From JAGVSZ01 sp019137045 (GTDB lineage Bacteria > Pseudomonadota > Gammaproteobacteria > Burkholderiales > SG8-39): 64,000 bases of DNA. Positions within the stretch are counted from its first letter, which is position 1, and each line of letters begins with the position of its first letter. The notes beneath the pieces were generated by a model. The model searched no databases and was not told the DNA's origin. It worked only from the letters and a program-made list of their open reading frames with translations. Position numbers and translations under genes: made by a program. Of the stretch, positions 25,704 through 34,046 are shown piece by piece. The stretch spans positions 310,001 through 374,000 of the forward strand of contig JAXMFT010000001.1 in assembly GCA_046347635.1 (NCBI GenBank). Direction: 5' to 3'.

Positions 25704-26918
25704 ATGACCGCCGCCACCGACCTCCGGGCGCTGCCCGGAACGCCCCGCCGCACTGCGATCCGGAGCCTCGTGATCGGGCTCGTCGCGTTCCTCACCCTGG
25801 TCGACCTCTTCGCGACCCAGGCGATCCTGCCCTCCCTGACGCGCCACTACCGGGTGTCCCCCGCCGCGATGGGCTTCGCGGTGAACGCCGCGACGATGGG
25901 CATGGCGGTCGCCGGGCTCGCGGTCGCGTTCTTCAGCCGCCGCATCGACCGCCGGCGCGGGATCGTCGTCGCGCTCGCCCTGCTCTCGATTCCCACGGCG
26001 CTGCTCGCCGCCGCGCCGGACCTGACGACGTTCACGCTGCTGCGCATCGCGCAGGGCCTGTGCATGGCGGGCGCCTTCGCGCTCACGCTGTCCTACCTCG
26101 CCGAGCGCTGCAGCGCGGGCGAGGCCGCCGCCGCGTTCGCCGCGTACGTGACCGGCAACGTCGCGAGCAACCTCGTCGGACGCCTGCTGTCGGCCGGGCT
26201 CGCCGACCACCTCGGCCTCGCCGCCAACTTCTACGCGTTCGCCGCGCTCAATCTCGCGGGCGCGGCGCTCGTGTGGTTCTACCTCGGCCGCGCCGCCCCC
26301 GCGCCGATGGGCGTGCCCGGGCGCTCGCCGCTCTCGATCTGGGCCGAGCACCTCGCCAACCCCGCCCTGCGCGCGAGCTTCGCCATCGGGTTCCTGATCC
26401 TCTTCGCCTTCATCGGCACGTTCACCTACGTGAACTTCGTGCTGGCGCGCGCGCCGATCGCGCTCTCGCCGATGGCGCTCGGGCTCGTGTATCTCGTCTT
26501 CCTGCCCTCGGTCGTCACCACGCCGCTCGCCGGCCGCGCCGTCGCGCGCTTCGGCGCCCGGCCGACGTTCGTCGCCGCGCTCGGCCTCGCGGTCGCGGGG
26601 CTCCCGCTCCTGCTCGCGCCGCACCTCGCGCCGGTGCTGGCGGGGCTCGCGCTGGTGGCGGTCGGGACGTTCTTCGCCCAGGCGACCGCCACCGGCTTCG
26701 TCGGGGGCGTCGCGACCACCGACCGCGGCTCGGCGAGCGGGATCTATCTCGCCTGCTACTTCCTCGGCGGGCTGGTCGGCGCCGCGGTGCTCGGCCAGCT
26801 CTTCGACCGCCTCGGCTGGACGGCGAGCGTCGCCGGGATCGGCGTCGCGCTCGTCGCGGCCGCCGCGCTCGCCGCGCGCCTGATGAGTCCGGCGGCGGCC
26901 GCCCCGGCGCGGAGCTGA
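25704..26918 (+). CDS. MFS transporter (YnfM-like efflux)
   Basis: A 404-residue 12-helix major facilitator with FFSRRIDRRRGIVVALALLS as the loop 2-3 motif and a charged N-terminal tail of about 17 residues. The general look is that of YnfM/AraJ-type efflux proteins. The ATG follows the cupin gene by 83 bp. The DUF1622 gene begins 2 bp after its stop, so the two are surely co-transcribed. Confidence 0.85.
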   Translation: MTAATDLRALPGTPRRTAIRSLVIGLVAFLTLVDLFATQAILPSLTRHYRVSPAAMGFAVNAATMGMAVAGLAVAFFSRRIDRRRGIVVALALLSIPTALLAAAPDLTTFTLLRIAQGLCMAGAFALTLSYLAERCSAGEAAAAFAAYVTGNVASNLVGRLLSAGLADHLGLAANFYAFAALNLAGAALVWFYLGRAAPAPMGVPGRSPLSIWAEHLANPALRASFAIGFLILFAFIGTFTYVNFVLARAPIALSPMALGLVYLVFLPSVVTTPLAGRAVARFGARPTFVAALGLAVAGLPLLLAPHLAPVLAGLALVAVGTFFAQATATGFVGGVATTDRGSASGIYLACYFLGGLVGAAVLGQLFDRLGWTASVAGIGVALVAAAALAARLMSPAAAAPARS

Positions 26919-26920
26919 CC

Positions 26921-27274
26921 GTGGCGACCCGCGCGCTGGTCGAGTCGGCGGCGCTGGCGGCGGAGGCCGGCGGGGTGCTGCTCATCGTCGGCGGCCTGCT
27001 CGTCGCGACGGCGCGCTACTTCGTGCGGCGCGGCGCGTGCGCCTCGCCCTACCAGCGCTATCGCCAGGACCTCGGGCGCGCGATCCTGCTCGGGCTCGAG
27101 GTGCTCGTCGCCGCGGACATCGTCCGCACCGTCGCGTTCACGCCGACGATGGACAGCGTGCTCGTCCTCGCCGTGATCGTCGCCGTCCGCACCTTCCTGA
27201 GTTGGAGCCTCGCGCTCGAGCTCGAGGGCCGCTGGCCCTGGCAGCGCGGCGCGGCGGCTGCGGCCCCTCACTGA
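26921..27274 (+). CDS. DUF1622 membrane protein
   Basis: A 117-residue protein with about three helices. The stretch YRQDLGRAILLGLEVLVAADIV and the following FTPTMDSVLVLAVIVAVRTF are characteristic of DUF1622, a family of small membrane proteins of unknown role. The GTG start lies 2 bp after the MFS stop. The next gene (DUF302) follows after 17 bp with an AAAGGAGA ribosome site. Confidence 0.88.
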   Translation: MATRALVESAALAAEAGGVLLIVGGLLVATARYFVRRGACASPYQRYRQDLGRAILLGLEVLVAADIVRTVAFTPTMDSVLVLAVIVAVRTFLSWSLALELEGRWPWQRGAAAAAPH

Positions 27275-27291
27275 CTCGAAAGGAGACCCCC

Positions 27292-27780
27292 ATGCTCGAG
27301 CGCAGCATTGCCTTCGCCCGCACCTTCGCCTTCGCCCTGGTCCTCGCCGTCGCCGGCGCCGCGCCCGCCGCCGCGGGCGACGACGGGGTGGTGCGCGTGC
27401 GCAGCGCGTACCCGACCGACGAGACGATCGCGCGGCTGAAGCGCGACATCGCCGCAAAGGGGATCCGCTTCTTCGTGGAAGTCGACCAATCGCAGCTCGC
27501 CGCCGACGCGGGCGTGACGCTGACCGGCGTGCGCCGCTCGACGCTGCTCGTCTTCGGCAACCCGCCGCTCGGGACGCAGTTCCTCAACGCGCGGCCCGCC
27601 GCCGGGCTCGACTGGCCGGTGCGCCTGCTCGTGCAGGAGGACGCTCAGGGCAACGTCTGGGCGACCTACACCGATTTCGCGTGGATCGCGCGGCGCCACG
27701 GGATCGACCCGGACACCGCGCAGTTCAAGACCGCCTCCGGGGTGATCGCGTCGATCGCCGCGGCGGTGACGGCACCCTAG
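27292..27780 (+). CDS. Secreted DUF302 protein
   Basis: A 162-residue protein with a signal peptide (about 1-28, ending APAAAG) and a DUF302 domain: ETIARLKRDIAAKGIRFFVE then RRSTLLVFGNPPLGTQFL. DUF302 proteins are small envelope or cytoplasmic proteins of unknown function, often near redox or metal-stress genes. The C-terminal extension (about 120-162) is helical. Confidence 0.9.
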   Translation: MLERSIAFARTFAFALVLAVAGAAPAAAGDDGVVRVRSAYPTDETIARLKRDIAAKGIRFFVEVDQSQLAADAGVTLTGVRRSTLLVFGNPPLGTQFLNARPAAGLDWPVRLLVQEDAQGNVWATYTDFAWIARRHGIDPDTAQFKTASGVIASIAAAVTAP

Positions 27781-27815
27781 CGCGCCGGTCGGATCACGCC
27801 AGAGGAGACCCCGCG

Positions 27816-28091
27816 ATGGGGCACCACGAGCCGGCGGGCCGGAACGCAACCTCCGAGCGGTCCCTGCTGACGGCGCGCACCGCGGCGACGGTCGCGCGGC
27901 TCCTCGCGCTGCGCCCGCCGCACTGCCCGCTGGTGCACGCCGCGTTCGCGCGCGTGCTCGCGCGGACGATCGGCGAGTGGTCGGCCGGCTACGGGCGACG
28001 CGTAAGGCCGCGCGCGCCGGCGCGACGAAAGCTGGAGCCCGCGCTCCAGCCGGCTCATACCGATCAACCACGCAAAGGAGCAGGACGATGA
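27816..28091 (+). CDS. Small basic hypothetical protein coupled to EF-hand gene
   Basis: A predicted 91-residue Arg/Ala-rich protein with no signal peptide and no recognised family. Support is contextual: AGAGGAG lies 6 bp before the ATG, the frame fills the gap between neighbours, and its TGA overlaps the ATG of the EF-hand gene (ATGA). The C-terminal third is low in secondary-structure signal. It could be a spurious frame in GC-rich DNA. Confidence 0.5.
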   Translation: MGHHEPAGRNATSERSLLTARTAATVARLLALRPPHCPLVHAAFARVLARTIGEWSAGYGRRVRPRAPARRKLEPALQPAHTDQPRKGAGR

Positions 28092-28351
28092 AACCCTCGA
28101 AGATCGCCGCCGCCGTCGCCATGGGCCTCGCGCTCGGATTCGGCCAGGCCGCGCTGGCGCAGAAGACGATGGACAACGTGATGAAGCTCGACACCGACAA
28201 GGACGGCATGATCTCCAAGACCGAAGCCATGCGGATGTTCGAGACGAAGTTCGACGCCATGATGAAGCAGAAGGGCGTGCAGAAGCTGAGCGCGCGCGAC
28301 GTCCAGGCGATCATCGACGACATCGCGCGGAACTACGGCACGGCGCAGTAG
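28088..28351 (+). CDS. Secreted single EF-hand protein
   Basis: An 87-residue protein with a signal peptide (about 1-24, ending AALAQ) and one canonical EF-hand loop, DTDKDGMISKTE, with Asp at positions 1, 3 and 5 and Glu at 12. A second helical stretch (ARDVQAIIDDIARN) may pair with it in a dimer. It is probably a periplasmic calcium-binding protein. AAAGGAG precedes the start. Confidence 0.85.
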   Translation: MKPSKIAAAVAMGLALGFGQAALAQKTMDNVMKLDTDKDGMISKTEAMRMFETKFDAMMKQKGVQKLSARDVQAIIDDIARNYGTAQ

Positions 28352-28445
28352 CGCCCGCGCCGGCGCGCGGCCACGCGCGCCGCCGGGACCGGGGAGCCCC
28401 GCTCCGCCGGTCCGTCGCCTCTGGTGCGCGGCGCGCGGCCGCGAG

Positions 28446-28474
28446 TTGACCCCCCCTGACCCTTTCTCTACCAT
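28446..28474 (+). promoter_or_regulatory. Sigma70-type promoter for the Liv operon
   Basis: TTGACC (5 of 6), a 17-bp spacer and TACCAT (4 of 6). The predicted start near 28481 sits at the base of the leader hairpin that follows. Confidence 0.45.
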
Positions 28475-28482
28475 CGTCGCGG

Positions 28483-28526
28483 CGTCGGCCGAGGAGAGCC
28501 GGCCGGCAACCGGCCGGCGGCCGACG
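28483..28526 (+). promoter_or_regulatory. Structured leader hairpin upstream of livK
   Basis: An outer stem CGTCGGCC/GGCCGACG and an inner perfect 9-bp stem GCCGGCCGG/CCGGCCGGC with a CAA loop are separated by a one-sided 7-nt bulge. It ends 26 nt before the livK ATG. A role in mRNA stability or control is inferred. Confidence 0.5.
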
Positions 28527-28552
28527 ATGACCCAACGAGATGGAGGATCACC

Positions 28553-29806
28553 ATGCCCGCGCGCCTGCTCGCCCCGCTCGCCTTCGCCGTCCTGTCGTGC
28601 GCGGCCGTCGCGGCGCAGGCGCAGGAGGTCGTGCGCATCGCCTACATCGATCCGCTCTCGGGCCCGTTCGCCAACGTCGGCGACGGCGGCCTGAAGCACT
28701 TCCAGTTCATGGCCGACGAGCTCAACCGCAGGAACGCCGTCCCCGGGATGAAGTTCGAGATCGTCGCGTTCGACAACAAGGTGAGCCCGCAGGAGACGCT
28801 GAACATCCTGAAGCAGGTCGCCGACCGCGGGATCCGCTACGTGACGCAGGGCAACGGCTCGTCGGTCGCGCTCGCGCTCTCCGACGCGGTGCAGAAGCAC
28901 AACGAGCGCAACCCCGGCCGCGAGATCCTGTACATGAACTACGCCGCGGTGGATCCCGACCTCACCAACTCGAAGTGCCACTACTTCCACTTCCGCTTCG
29001 ACGCCAACAGCGACATGAAGATGGAGGCGCTCACCACCGAGCTCGCCAAGGACCGCAGGATCAGGAAGGTCTACCTCATCAACCAGAACTACTCGTTCGG
29101 GCAGGCGGTGTCGCGCGCGGCCAAGGCCGACCTCAAGCGCAAGCGCCCGGACATCGAGATCGTCGGCGACGACCTGCACCCGCTCGGGCAGGTGAAGGAC
29201 TTCGCGCCCTACGTGGCGAAGATCAAGGCCTCCGGCGCCGACACCGTGATCACCGGCAACTGGGGCAACGACATGTCGCTGCTCGTGAAGGCGGCGAAGG
29301 AGGCCGGGCTGAACGTGAACTTCTACACCTACTACGCCGGCTTCGCGGGCGTGGCGACGGCGGTGGGTGAGGCGGGCGTCGACCGCATGAAGCAGATCAC
29401 CGATTGGCACACCAACGTGCCGTCGAAGGAACTGGAGCGCGTGAACGCCGAGTTCAAGAAGAAGTACAACCTCGACTGGTGGTTCCTGCGCGTCCACACG
29501 CAGATGAACATGCTCGCGGAGGCGATCAAGCGCGCGCAGTCGGCCGATCCGGTCAAGGTCGCCCGCCAGCTCTCGGGCATGAAGTACGCGACCGAGTTCG
29601 GGGAGGTCGAGATGCGCGCCGCCGACCACCAGCTCATCCAGCCGCTCTACATCTCGACTTTCGTGCGCTCGGCGGCCAGGGGCGGCCCGAAGGAAGTGCG
29701 CTACGACGTCGAGAACACCGGCTACGCGTTCAAGACCGACGTGCGCATCGAGCCCTACGTCTCCGCGCAGCCGACCTCCTGCCAGATGAAGGCGCCGGGG
29801 AACTAG
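28553..29806 (+). CDS. livK: Branched-chain amino acid-type ABC transporter substrate-binding protein
   Basis: A 417-residue periplasmic receptor with a signal peptide (about 1-23, ending AAQAQ) and a Leu/Ile/Val-binding fold: VRIAYIDPLSGPFANVGDGG at the start, then TGNWGNDMSLLVKAAKEAG and YYAGFAGVATAVGEAG. GGAGGA precedes the ATG. It heads a complete five-gene transporter. Such Liv receptors take amino acids, aromatic acids, amides or urea; the ligand here is not predictable. A hairpin follows its stop. Confidence 0.93.
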   Translation: MPARLLAPLAFAVLSCAAVAAQAQEVVRIAYIDPLSGPFANVGDGGLKHFQFMADELNRRNAVPGMKFEIVAFDNKVSPQETLNILKQVADRGIRYVTQGNGSSVALALSDAVQKHNERNPGREILYMNYAAVDPDLTNSKCHYFHFRFDANSDMKMEALTTELAKDRRIRKVYLINQNYSFGQAVSRAAKADLKRKRPDIEIVGDDLHPLGQVKDFAPYVAKIKASGADTVITGNWGNDMSLLVKAAKEAGLNVNFYTYYAGFAGVATAVGEAGVDRMKQITDWHTNVPSKELERVNAEFKKKYNLDWWFLRVHTQMNMLAEAIKRAQSADPVKVARQLSGMKYATEFGEVEMRAADHQLIQPLYISTFVRSAARGGPKEVRYDVENTGYAFKTDVRIEPYVSAQPTSCQMKAPGN

Positions 29807-29828
29807 GCGCGGCACGGCGGCCGGTCCC

Positions 29829-29849
29829 GGGGACGGCGCGCGCCGCCCC
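29829..29849 (+). terminator. Hairpin with short T-run between livK and livH
   Basis: GGGG-A-CGGC pairs with GCCG-CCCC around a GCGC loop, with one A bulge, then CGTCTTT. It is probably a leaky terminator that keeps receptor mRNA above permease mRNA. Confidence 0.5.
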
Positions 29850-29961
29850 CGTCTTTCGCCCGCCCGACGCGATGAACGCCCCCCGCACCCACGAGCCCGA
29901 CCCGAGCGCGGACGGGGGCGAGGCCCCGTTCCGGCTCCGCCGCGCCCGCTGAAGCCGTCCG

Positions 29962-30909
29962 ATGGAGTTCCTGGTCATCCAGACGCTGAACGGCCTGAGC
30001 TACGGGCTGCTGCTCTTCCTGCTGTCGGCCGGCCTCACGCTGATCTTTTCCATGATGGGCGTGCTCAACTTCGCGCACGCGAGCTTCTACATGGTGGGGG
30101 CCTACTTCGGGTACCAGTTCACGCGCTGGCTCGGGTTCTGGCCGGCCCTCGTCGTCGCGCCGCTCGCCGTGGGAGTGATCGGCATGCTGGTCGAGCGCTA
30201 CGGCCTGCGCCGCGTGCACCGGCACGGCCACGTCGCGGAGCTCCTGTTCACCTTCGGGCTCGCCTACCTCGTCGACGAGGCGGTCCACCTCGTCTGGGGC
30301 CGCGCCGCGGTCGAGTACGCCGTGCCGCCCGCGCTCGACGGGCCGCTCTTCACCGTGTTCGGCTCGAGCTTTCCGGCCTACCGCGGCTTCATGGCGGCGG
30401 TCGCGATCACCATGCTCGCGGCGATCTACCTCGGCCTCACGCGCACCCGCGTCGGGCTGGTCATCCAGGCGGCGCTGACCCACCCGCAGACGGTGGAAGC
30501 GCTCGGGCACAACGTGCCGCGCGTGTTCATGCTCACGTTCGGGGGCGGGTCGGCGCTGGCCGCGCTCGCCGGCGCGGTCGGCGGGCCGGCGTTCGTGACC
30601 GACCCGGGCATGGCGGCCGCGATCGGCCCGATCGTGTTCGTCATCGTGGTGGTGGGCGGCATGGGCTCGCTCGCCGGCGCGTTCCTCGCGAGCCTCCTGA
30701 TCGGCCTGCTGCAGACCTTCTCGGTCGCGCTCGACTGGTCGCTCGGCGGCCTGCTCGGGCCGCTCGGGGTGGCGGCGGCCGAGGGCACGCTGCTCGCCGA
30801 GGTGCTGAACCTCACGCTCGCGCAGGCGGCGCCGATGCTGCCCTACCTGATCATGGTGCTGATGCTGGTGGTGCGGCCGCGCGGGCTGCTCGGCACGCGC
30901 ACGACCTGA
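29962..30909 (+). CDS. livH: Branched-chain amino acid ABC transporter permease LivH
   Basis: A 315-residue inner-membrane permease with about eight helices. LNGLSYGLLLFLLSAGLTLI at the N-terminus, LNFAHASFYMVGAYFG, and VIVVVGGMGSLAGAFLASLL near the C-terminus are LivH signatures. It follows livK after a 155-bp gap and precedes livM by 6 bp. Confidence 0.94.
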   Translation: MEFLVIQTLNGLSYGLLLFLLSAGLTLIFSMMGVLNFAHASFYMVGAYFGYQFTRWLGFWPALVVAPLAVGVIGMLVERYGLRRVHRHGHVAELLFTFGLAYLVDEAVHLVWGRAAVEYAVPPALDGPLFTVFGSSFPAYRGFMAAVAITMLAAIYLGLTRTRVGLVIQAALTHPQTVEALGHNVPRVFMLTFGGGSALAALAGAVGGPAFVTDPGMAAAIGPIVFVIVVVGGMGSLAGAFLASLLIGLLQTFSVALDWSLGGLLGPLGVAAAEGTLLAEVLNLTLAQAAPMLPYLIMVLMLVVRPRGLLGTRTT

Positions 30910-30915
30910 CGCGGG

Positions 30916-32199
30916 ATGGCGACGCTGAAGTTCACGCCGCGCAACGCCGGGCGCTGGTTCGTCTGGGGCGCGTTCGCGCTCGTGCTCGCGCTGCTGCCGC
31001 TCGTCTTCCGGCAGGGCTTCGCGCTGACGCTGATGAGCCAGATGGGCATCATGATCGTCTTCGCCCTGTCGTACAACATGCTGCTCGGGCAGACCGGGCT
31101 GCTCTCGTTCGGCCACGCGGTGTACATGGGCCTGGGCGCCTACTGCGCGATCCACGCCCTGAACCTCGTCGGCCAGGGCCGGCTCGCGCTCCCGGTGAGC
31201 CTGCTGCCGCTGGTCGGCGGGTTGGCCGCGGCGCTCGCCGGCGCCGCGATCGGGTGGGTGACGACGCGCAAGGCCGGGGTCGCGTTCGCGATGATCTCGC
31301 TCGGGATCGGCGAGATGGTGCACGCCATGTCGCTCATGTTCCCGGCCTTCTTCGGCGGCGAGGGCGGGGTCAACGCCAACCGCGTGGTCGGTCCCGCGCC
31401 GCTCGGGATCACCTTCGGGCCGGCGCTCCAGGTGTACTACCTGATCGCGCTGTGGACCTTCCTCGGCACCGCGGCGATGTTCGCGCTCACGCGGACCCCG
31501 CTCGGCCGCGTCGCCAACGCGGTGCGCGACAACGAGGAGCGCGCCGCGTTCGTGGGCTACGACGCCGCGCGCGTGCGCCTGCTCATGTTCGTGCTCTCGG
31601 CGTTCTTCGCCGGCATCGCCGGCGGCCTGGCGGCGATCAACTACGAGATCGTCACCGCGGAGACCGTCTCGACGGCGCGCTCGGGCGCGGTGCTCCTCGC
31701 CGCCTACATCGGCGGCATCGGGTTCTTCTTCGGCCCGGTCATCGGCGCGGTGATCTTCACGCTCTTCCAGAGCGCGCTCTCCGGCGTCACCAACGCGTGG
31801 CTGCTCTACCTCGGGCTCTTCTTCATCGCGATCGTGCTGTTCGCGCCCGGCGGCGTGGCGATGATCGTCATGCAGAACCTGCGGGTGTGGCAGTTCGGGC
31901 TGCTCGGGCGTCTCGTGCGCCCCTACGGCGGGGCGCTCGCGGCGCTGCTGCTGGCGCTCGCCGGCTTCGTCGGCCTGGTCGAGATGACCTACCACGTGAG
32001 CGCCGCGGGCGCGCCGCCCGAGCTCGCGCTCGGCGGGGTCGCGCTGGCGCCCTTCACCGCAACGCCCTGGCTCGCGTGCGCCGCGCTGCTCGCCGCCGGC
32101 GGCGCGCTCGGCGTGCGCGCGCGGCGGCGCGTGCGCGCCCAGTGGGACGGGGTGCAGCGCGAGATCGAGACGCGCATCGCCGCGGCGGGGCGCGCGTGA
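30916..32199 (+). CDS. livM: Branched-chain amino acid ABC transporter permease LivM, C-terminally extended
   Basis: A 427-residue permease. The core has LSYNMLLGQTGLLSFGHAVY, NEERAAFVGYDAARVRLLMF and LLAAYIGGIGFFFGPVIGAV, standard LivM features. The protein runs about 100 residues beyond the usual end with two extra hydrophobic segments and a basic tail (VRARRRVRAQWDG). Its TGA overlaps the livG GTG start. Confidence 0.93.
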   Translation: MATLKFTPRNAGRWFVWGAFALVLALLPLVFRQGFALTLMSQMGIMIVFALSYNMLLGQTGLLSFGHAVYMGLGAYCAIHALNLVGQGRLALPVSLLPLVGGLAAALAGAAIGWVTTRKAGVAFAMISLGIGEMVHAMSLMFPAFFGGEGGVNANRVVGPAPLGITFGPALQVYYLIALWTFLGTAAMFALTRTPLGRVANAVRDNEERAAFVGYDAARVRLLMFVLSAFFAGIAGGLAAINYEIVTAETVSTARSGAVLLAAYIGGIGFFFGPVIGAVIFTLFQSALSGVTNAWLLYLGLFFIAIVLFAPGGVAMIVMQNLRVWQFGLLGRLVRPYGGALAALLLALAGFVGLVEMTYHVSAAGAPPELALGGVALAPFTATPWLACAALLAAGGALGVRARRRVRAQWDGVQREIETRIAAAGRA

Positions 32200-32951
32200 C
32201 CGCGCCGGCGCTCGAGCTGCGCGGCGTGCGCAAGCGCTTCGGGAAGACCGAGATCATCCGCGGCGTCGACCTCGCCATCGCGCGCGGCGAGCGGCACGCG
32301 ATCATCGGCCCGAACGGCGCGGGCAAGTCGACGCTGTTCAACCTCGCGAGCGGACGGTTCCCGGTGTCGGAGGGGCGGATCCTCCTCGACGGCGCGGACG
32401 TCACGCGCCTCGCGCCGCACCAGATCAACCGGCGCGGCCTCTCGCGCAGCTTCCAGGTGACCAACATCTTCCCCAACCTGTCGGTGTTCGAGAACCTGCG
32501 CTGCGCGGCGCTGTGGTCGCTCGGCTACCGCTACGCGTTCTGGCGCGCGCTCTCCTCGCTCGCCGACGCGCGCAGCCGCGCCGAGGACGTGATGGCGCGC
32601 ATCGGCCTCGCGCGCCGCCGCGACACCCTCGCCGGCGTGCTCTCGTACGCCGAGCAGCGCGCGCTCGAGATCGGGGTCACGATCGCCGGCGGCGCGCAGG
32701 TGATCCTGCTCGACGAGCCGACCGCCGGCATGAACCGCTCCGAGGCCGCGGCGGCGGTGACGCTCATCAGGAAGGTGACCGAGGGCAGGACGCTGGTGAT
32801 GGTCGAGCACGACATGGGCGTCGTCTTCGACCTCGCCGACCGGGTGAGCGTGCTCGTGTACGGGGAGGTCATCGCGTCGGACGCGCCGGCGGCGATCCGC
32901 GCGAACCCGCAGGTGCAGGAGGCCTACCTGGGGACCGCCGCCCATGCTTGA
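32196..32951 (+). CDS. livG: Branched-chain amino acid ABC transporter ATPase LivG
   Basis: A 251-residue ABC ATPase. Walker A is GPNGAGKST, the Q-loop region is LSRSFQVTNIFPNLSVFENL, the signature is LSYAEQRALEIG (the usual LivG variant of LSGGQ), Walker B is VILLDEPTAGM and the switch His is in VEHDMGVVF. The GTG start overlaps livM by 4 bp; the end overlaps livF by 8 bp. Confidence 0.94.
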   Translation: MTAPALELRGVRKRFGKTEIIRGVDLAIARGERHAIIGPNGAGKSTLFNLASGRFPVSEGRILLDGADVTRLAPHQINRRGLSRSFQVTNIFPNLSVFENLRCAALWSLGYRYAFWRALSSLADARSRAEDVMARIGLARRRDTLAGVLSYAEQRALEIGVTIAGGAQVILLDEPTAGMNRSEAAAAVTLIRKVTEGRTLVMVEHDMGVVFDLADRVSVLVYGEVIASDAPAAIRANPQVQEAYLGTAAHA

Positions 32952-33639
32952 GGTGCGCGACCTCCACGCGTGGTACGGCAAGAGCCACATCCTCCACGGC
33001 GTGCACCTGCGGGTCGGCGCGGGCGAGTGCGTCAGCCTCGTCGGGCGCAACGGCGTGGGCCGTTCCACCACCATCAAGGCCGTCATGGGCATGGTGGACG
33101 CGCGGGGGTCGGTCCGCTTCAACGGCGTGGAGCTCCTCGGCCTCGCGAGCTACCGCATCGCGCACCGGGGCCTCGGCTACGTGCCGGAGAACCGCGACAT
33201 CTTCCCGACGCTCACGGTGCGCCAGAACCTCGAGCTCGGCCTGAAGGCGCGGGGCAGGACCGGGCGCTGGTCGGTGGCGGACGTCTTCGCGCTCTTTCCC
33301 CGTCTCGCCGAGCGCGCCGACACCGCGGGCGGGGTGCTGTCGGGCGGCGAGCAGCAGATGCTGACCCTCGCGCGCACGCTCATGGGCGACCCGGACCTGG
33401 TGATGATCGACGAGCCGACCGAGGGGCTCGCGCCGAAGGTCGTCGAGCTCGTGGCCGGGCTCTTCCGCGAGATCAAGCGCCGCGGCGTCGCGATCCTGCT
33501 GGTCGAGCAGAAGCTCGCGATCGCGCTCGACCTCTCCGAGCGGCTGTACGTCATGGGACACGGCCAGATCGTGTTCGAGGGCACGCCGGCGGAGCTGAAG
33601 GGCGACGCGCTCGTGCGCCGGGAATGGCTCGAGGTGTAG
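32944..33639 (+). CDS. livF: Branched-chain amino acid ABC transporter ATPase LivF with Arg in Walker A
   Basis: A 231-residue ABC ATPase. The signature LSGGEQQMLTLART, Walker B LVMIDEPTEGL and switch His region are normal for LivF. The Walker A motif reads GRNGVGRSTT, so the catalytic Lys is Arg40 (codon CGT at 33061-33063). Lys-to-Arg changes usually damage ATP hydrolysis, but LivF pairs with LivG, which has a full site, so the transporter may work asymmetrically. This may be a subfamily trait. Confidence 0.93.
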   Translation: MLEVRDLHAWYGKSHILHGVHLRVGAGECVSLVGRNGVGRSTTIKAVMGMVDARGSVRFNGVELLGLASYRIAHRGLGYVPENRDIFPTLTVRQNLELGLKARGRTGRWSVADVFALFPRLAERADTAGGVLSGGEQQMLTLARTLMGDPDLVMIDEPTEGLAPKVVELVAGLFREIKRRGVAILLVEQKLAIALDLSERLYVMGHGQIVFEGTPAELKGDALVRREWLEV

Positions 33640-33658
33640 CTGCGCAGGCGGGTCCGGA

Positions 33659-33665
33659 CTAGAAT
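33659..33665 (+). promoter_or_regulatory. CTAGAAT -10-like element
   Basis: TAGAAT lies 43 bp before the SMR gene start at 33709, in the 69-bp gap after livF. No clear -35 element is seen. Confidence 0.3.
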
Positions 33666-33708
33666 CGCCGTCCTGTCCCGCGCGTCGCGGGCGCAACTCC
33701 GCAGCCCC

Positions 33709-34029
33709 ATGGCCTGGACCTACCTTGTCGTCGCCGGCGTCCTCGAGATCGTCTGGGCCATCGGCCTCAAGTACACCGAGGGCTTCACGAAGTTCGTGCC
33801 CAGCGTCATCACCGGCGTCGCGCTCGTCGCGAGCATGGTCTTCCTCGCGCTCGCGCTGCGGTCGATTCCGGTCGGCACCGGTTACGCGGTCTGGACCGGG
33901 ATCGGCGCGGTCGGGACCGCGCTCCTCGGCATCGTCCTCTTCGCCGAGCCCGCCACGGCCGCGCGGCTCGGTTGCATCGCCCTCATCGTCGCGGGGATCG
34001 CGGGCCTGAAGCTCGTCACCCCCGCCTAA
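33709..34029 (+). CDS. sugE: SMR family guanidinium/quaternary ammonium exporter (SugE/Gdx)
   Basis: A 106-residue four-helix small multidrug resistance protein. MAWTYLVVAGVLEIVWAIGL carries the essential Glu14 in helix 1. The KYTEGFTKFVPS stretch and GTGYAVWTGIGAVGTALLG mark the Gdx/SugE branch rather than EmrE. It would work as a dual-topology dimer exporting guanidinium by proton antiport. The 69-bp gap upstream is too short and shows no guanidine riboswitch. Confidence 0.92.
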   Translation: MAWTYLVVAGVLEIVWAIGLKYTEGFTKFVPSVITGVALVASMVFLALALRSIPVGTGYAVWTGIGAVGTALLGIVLFAEPATAARLGCIALIVAGIAGLKLVTPA

Positions 34030-34046
34030 CCCGGAATGGAGCAAGC

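Noticed and set aside
29872..29952. A 26-codon frame just before livH
   Set aside because: Low-complexity Pro/Asp/Arg peptide with no ribosome site or conservation signal; could be chance.
29803..31995. A 730-codon minus-strand frame rich in Glu, Arg, His and Asp
   Set aside because: Low-complexity antisense of livH/livM; typical artefact of codon bias with no recognisable domain.
33640..33708. Possible guanidine riboswitch before the SMR exporter
   Set aside because: The gap is only 69 bp and shows none of the conserved riboswitch elements.
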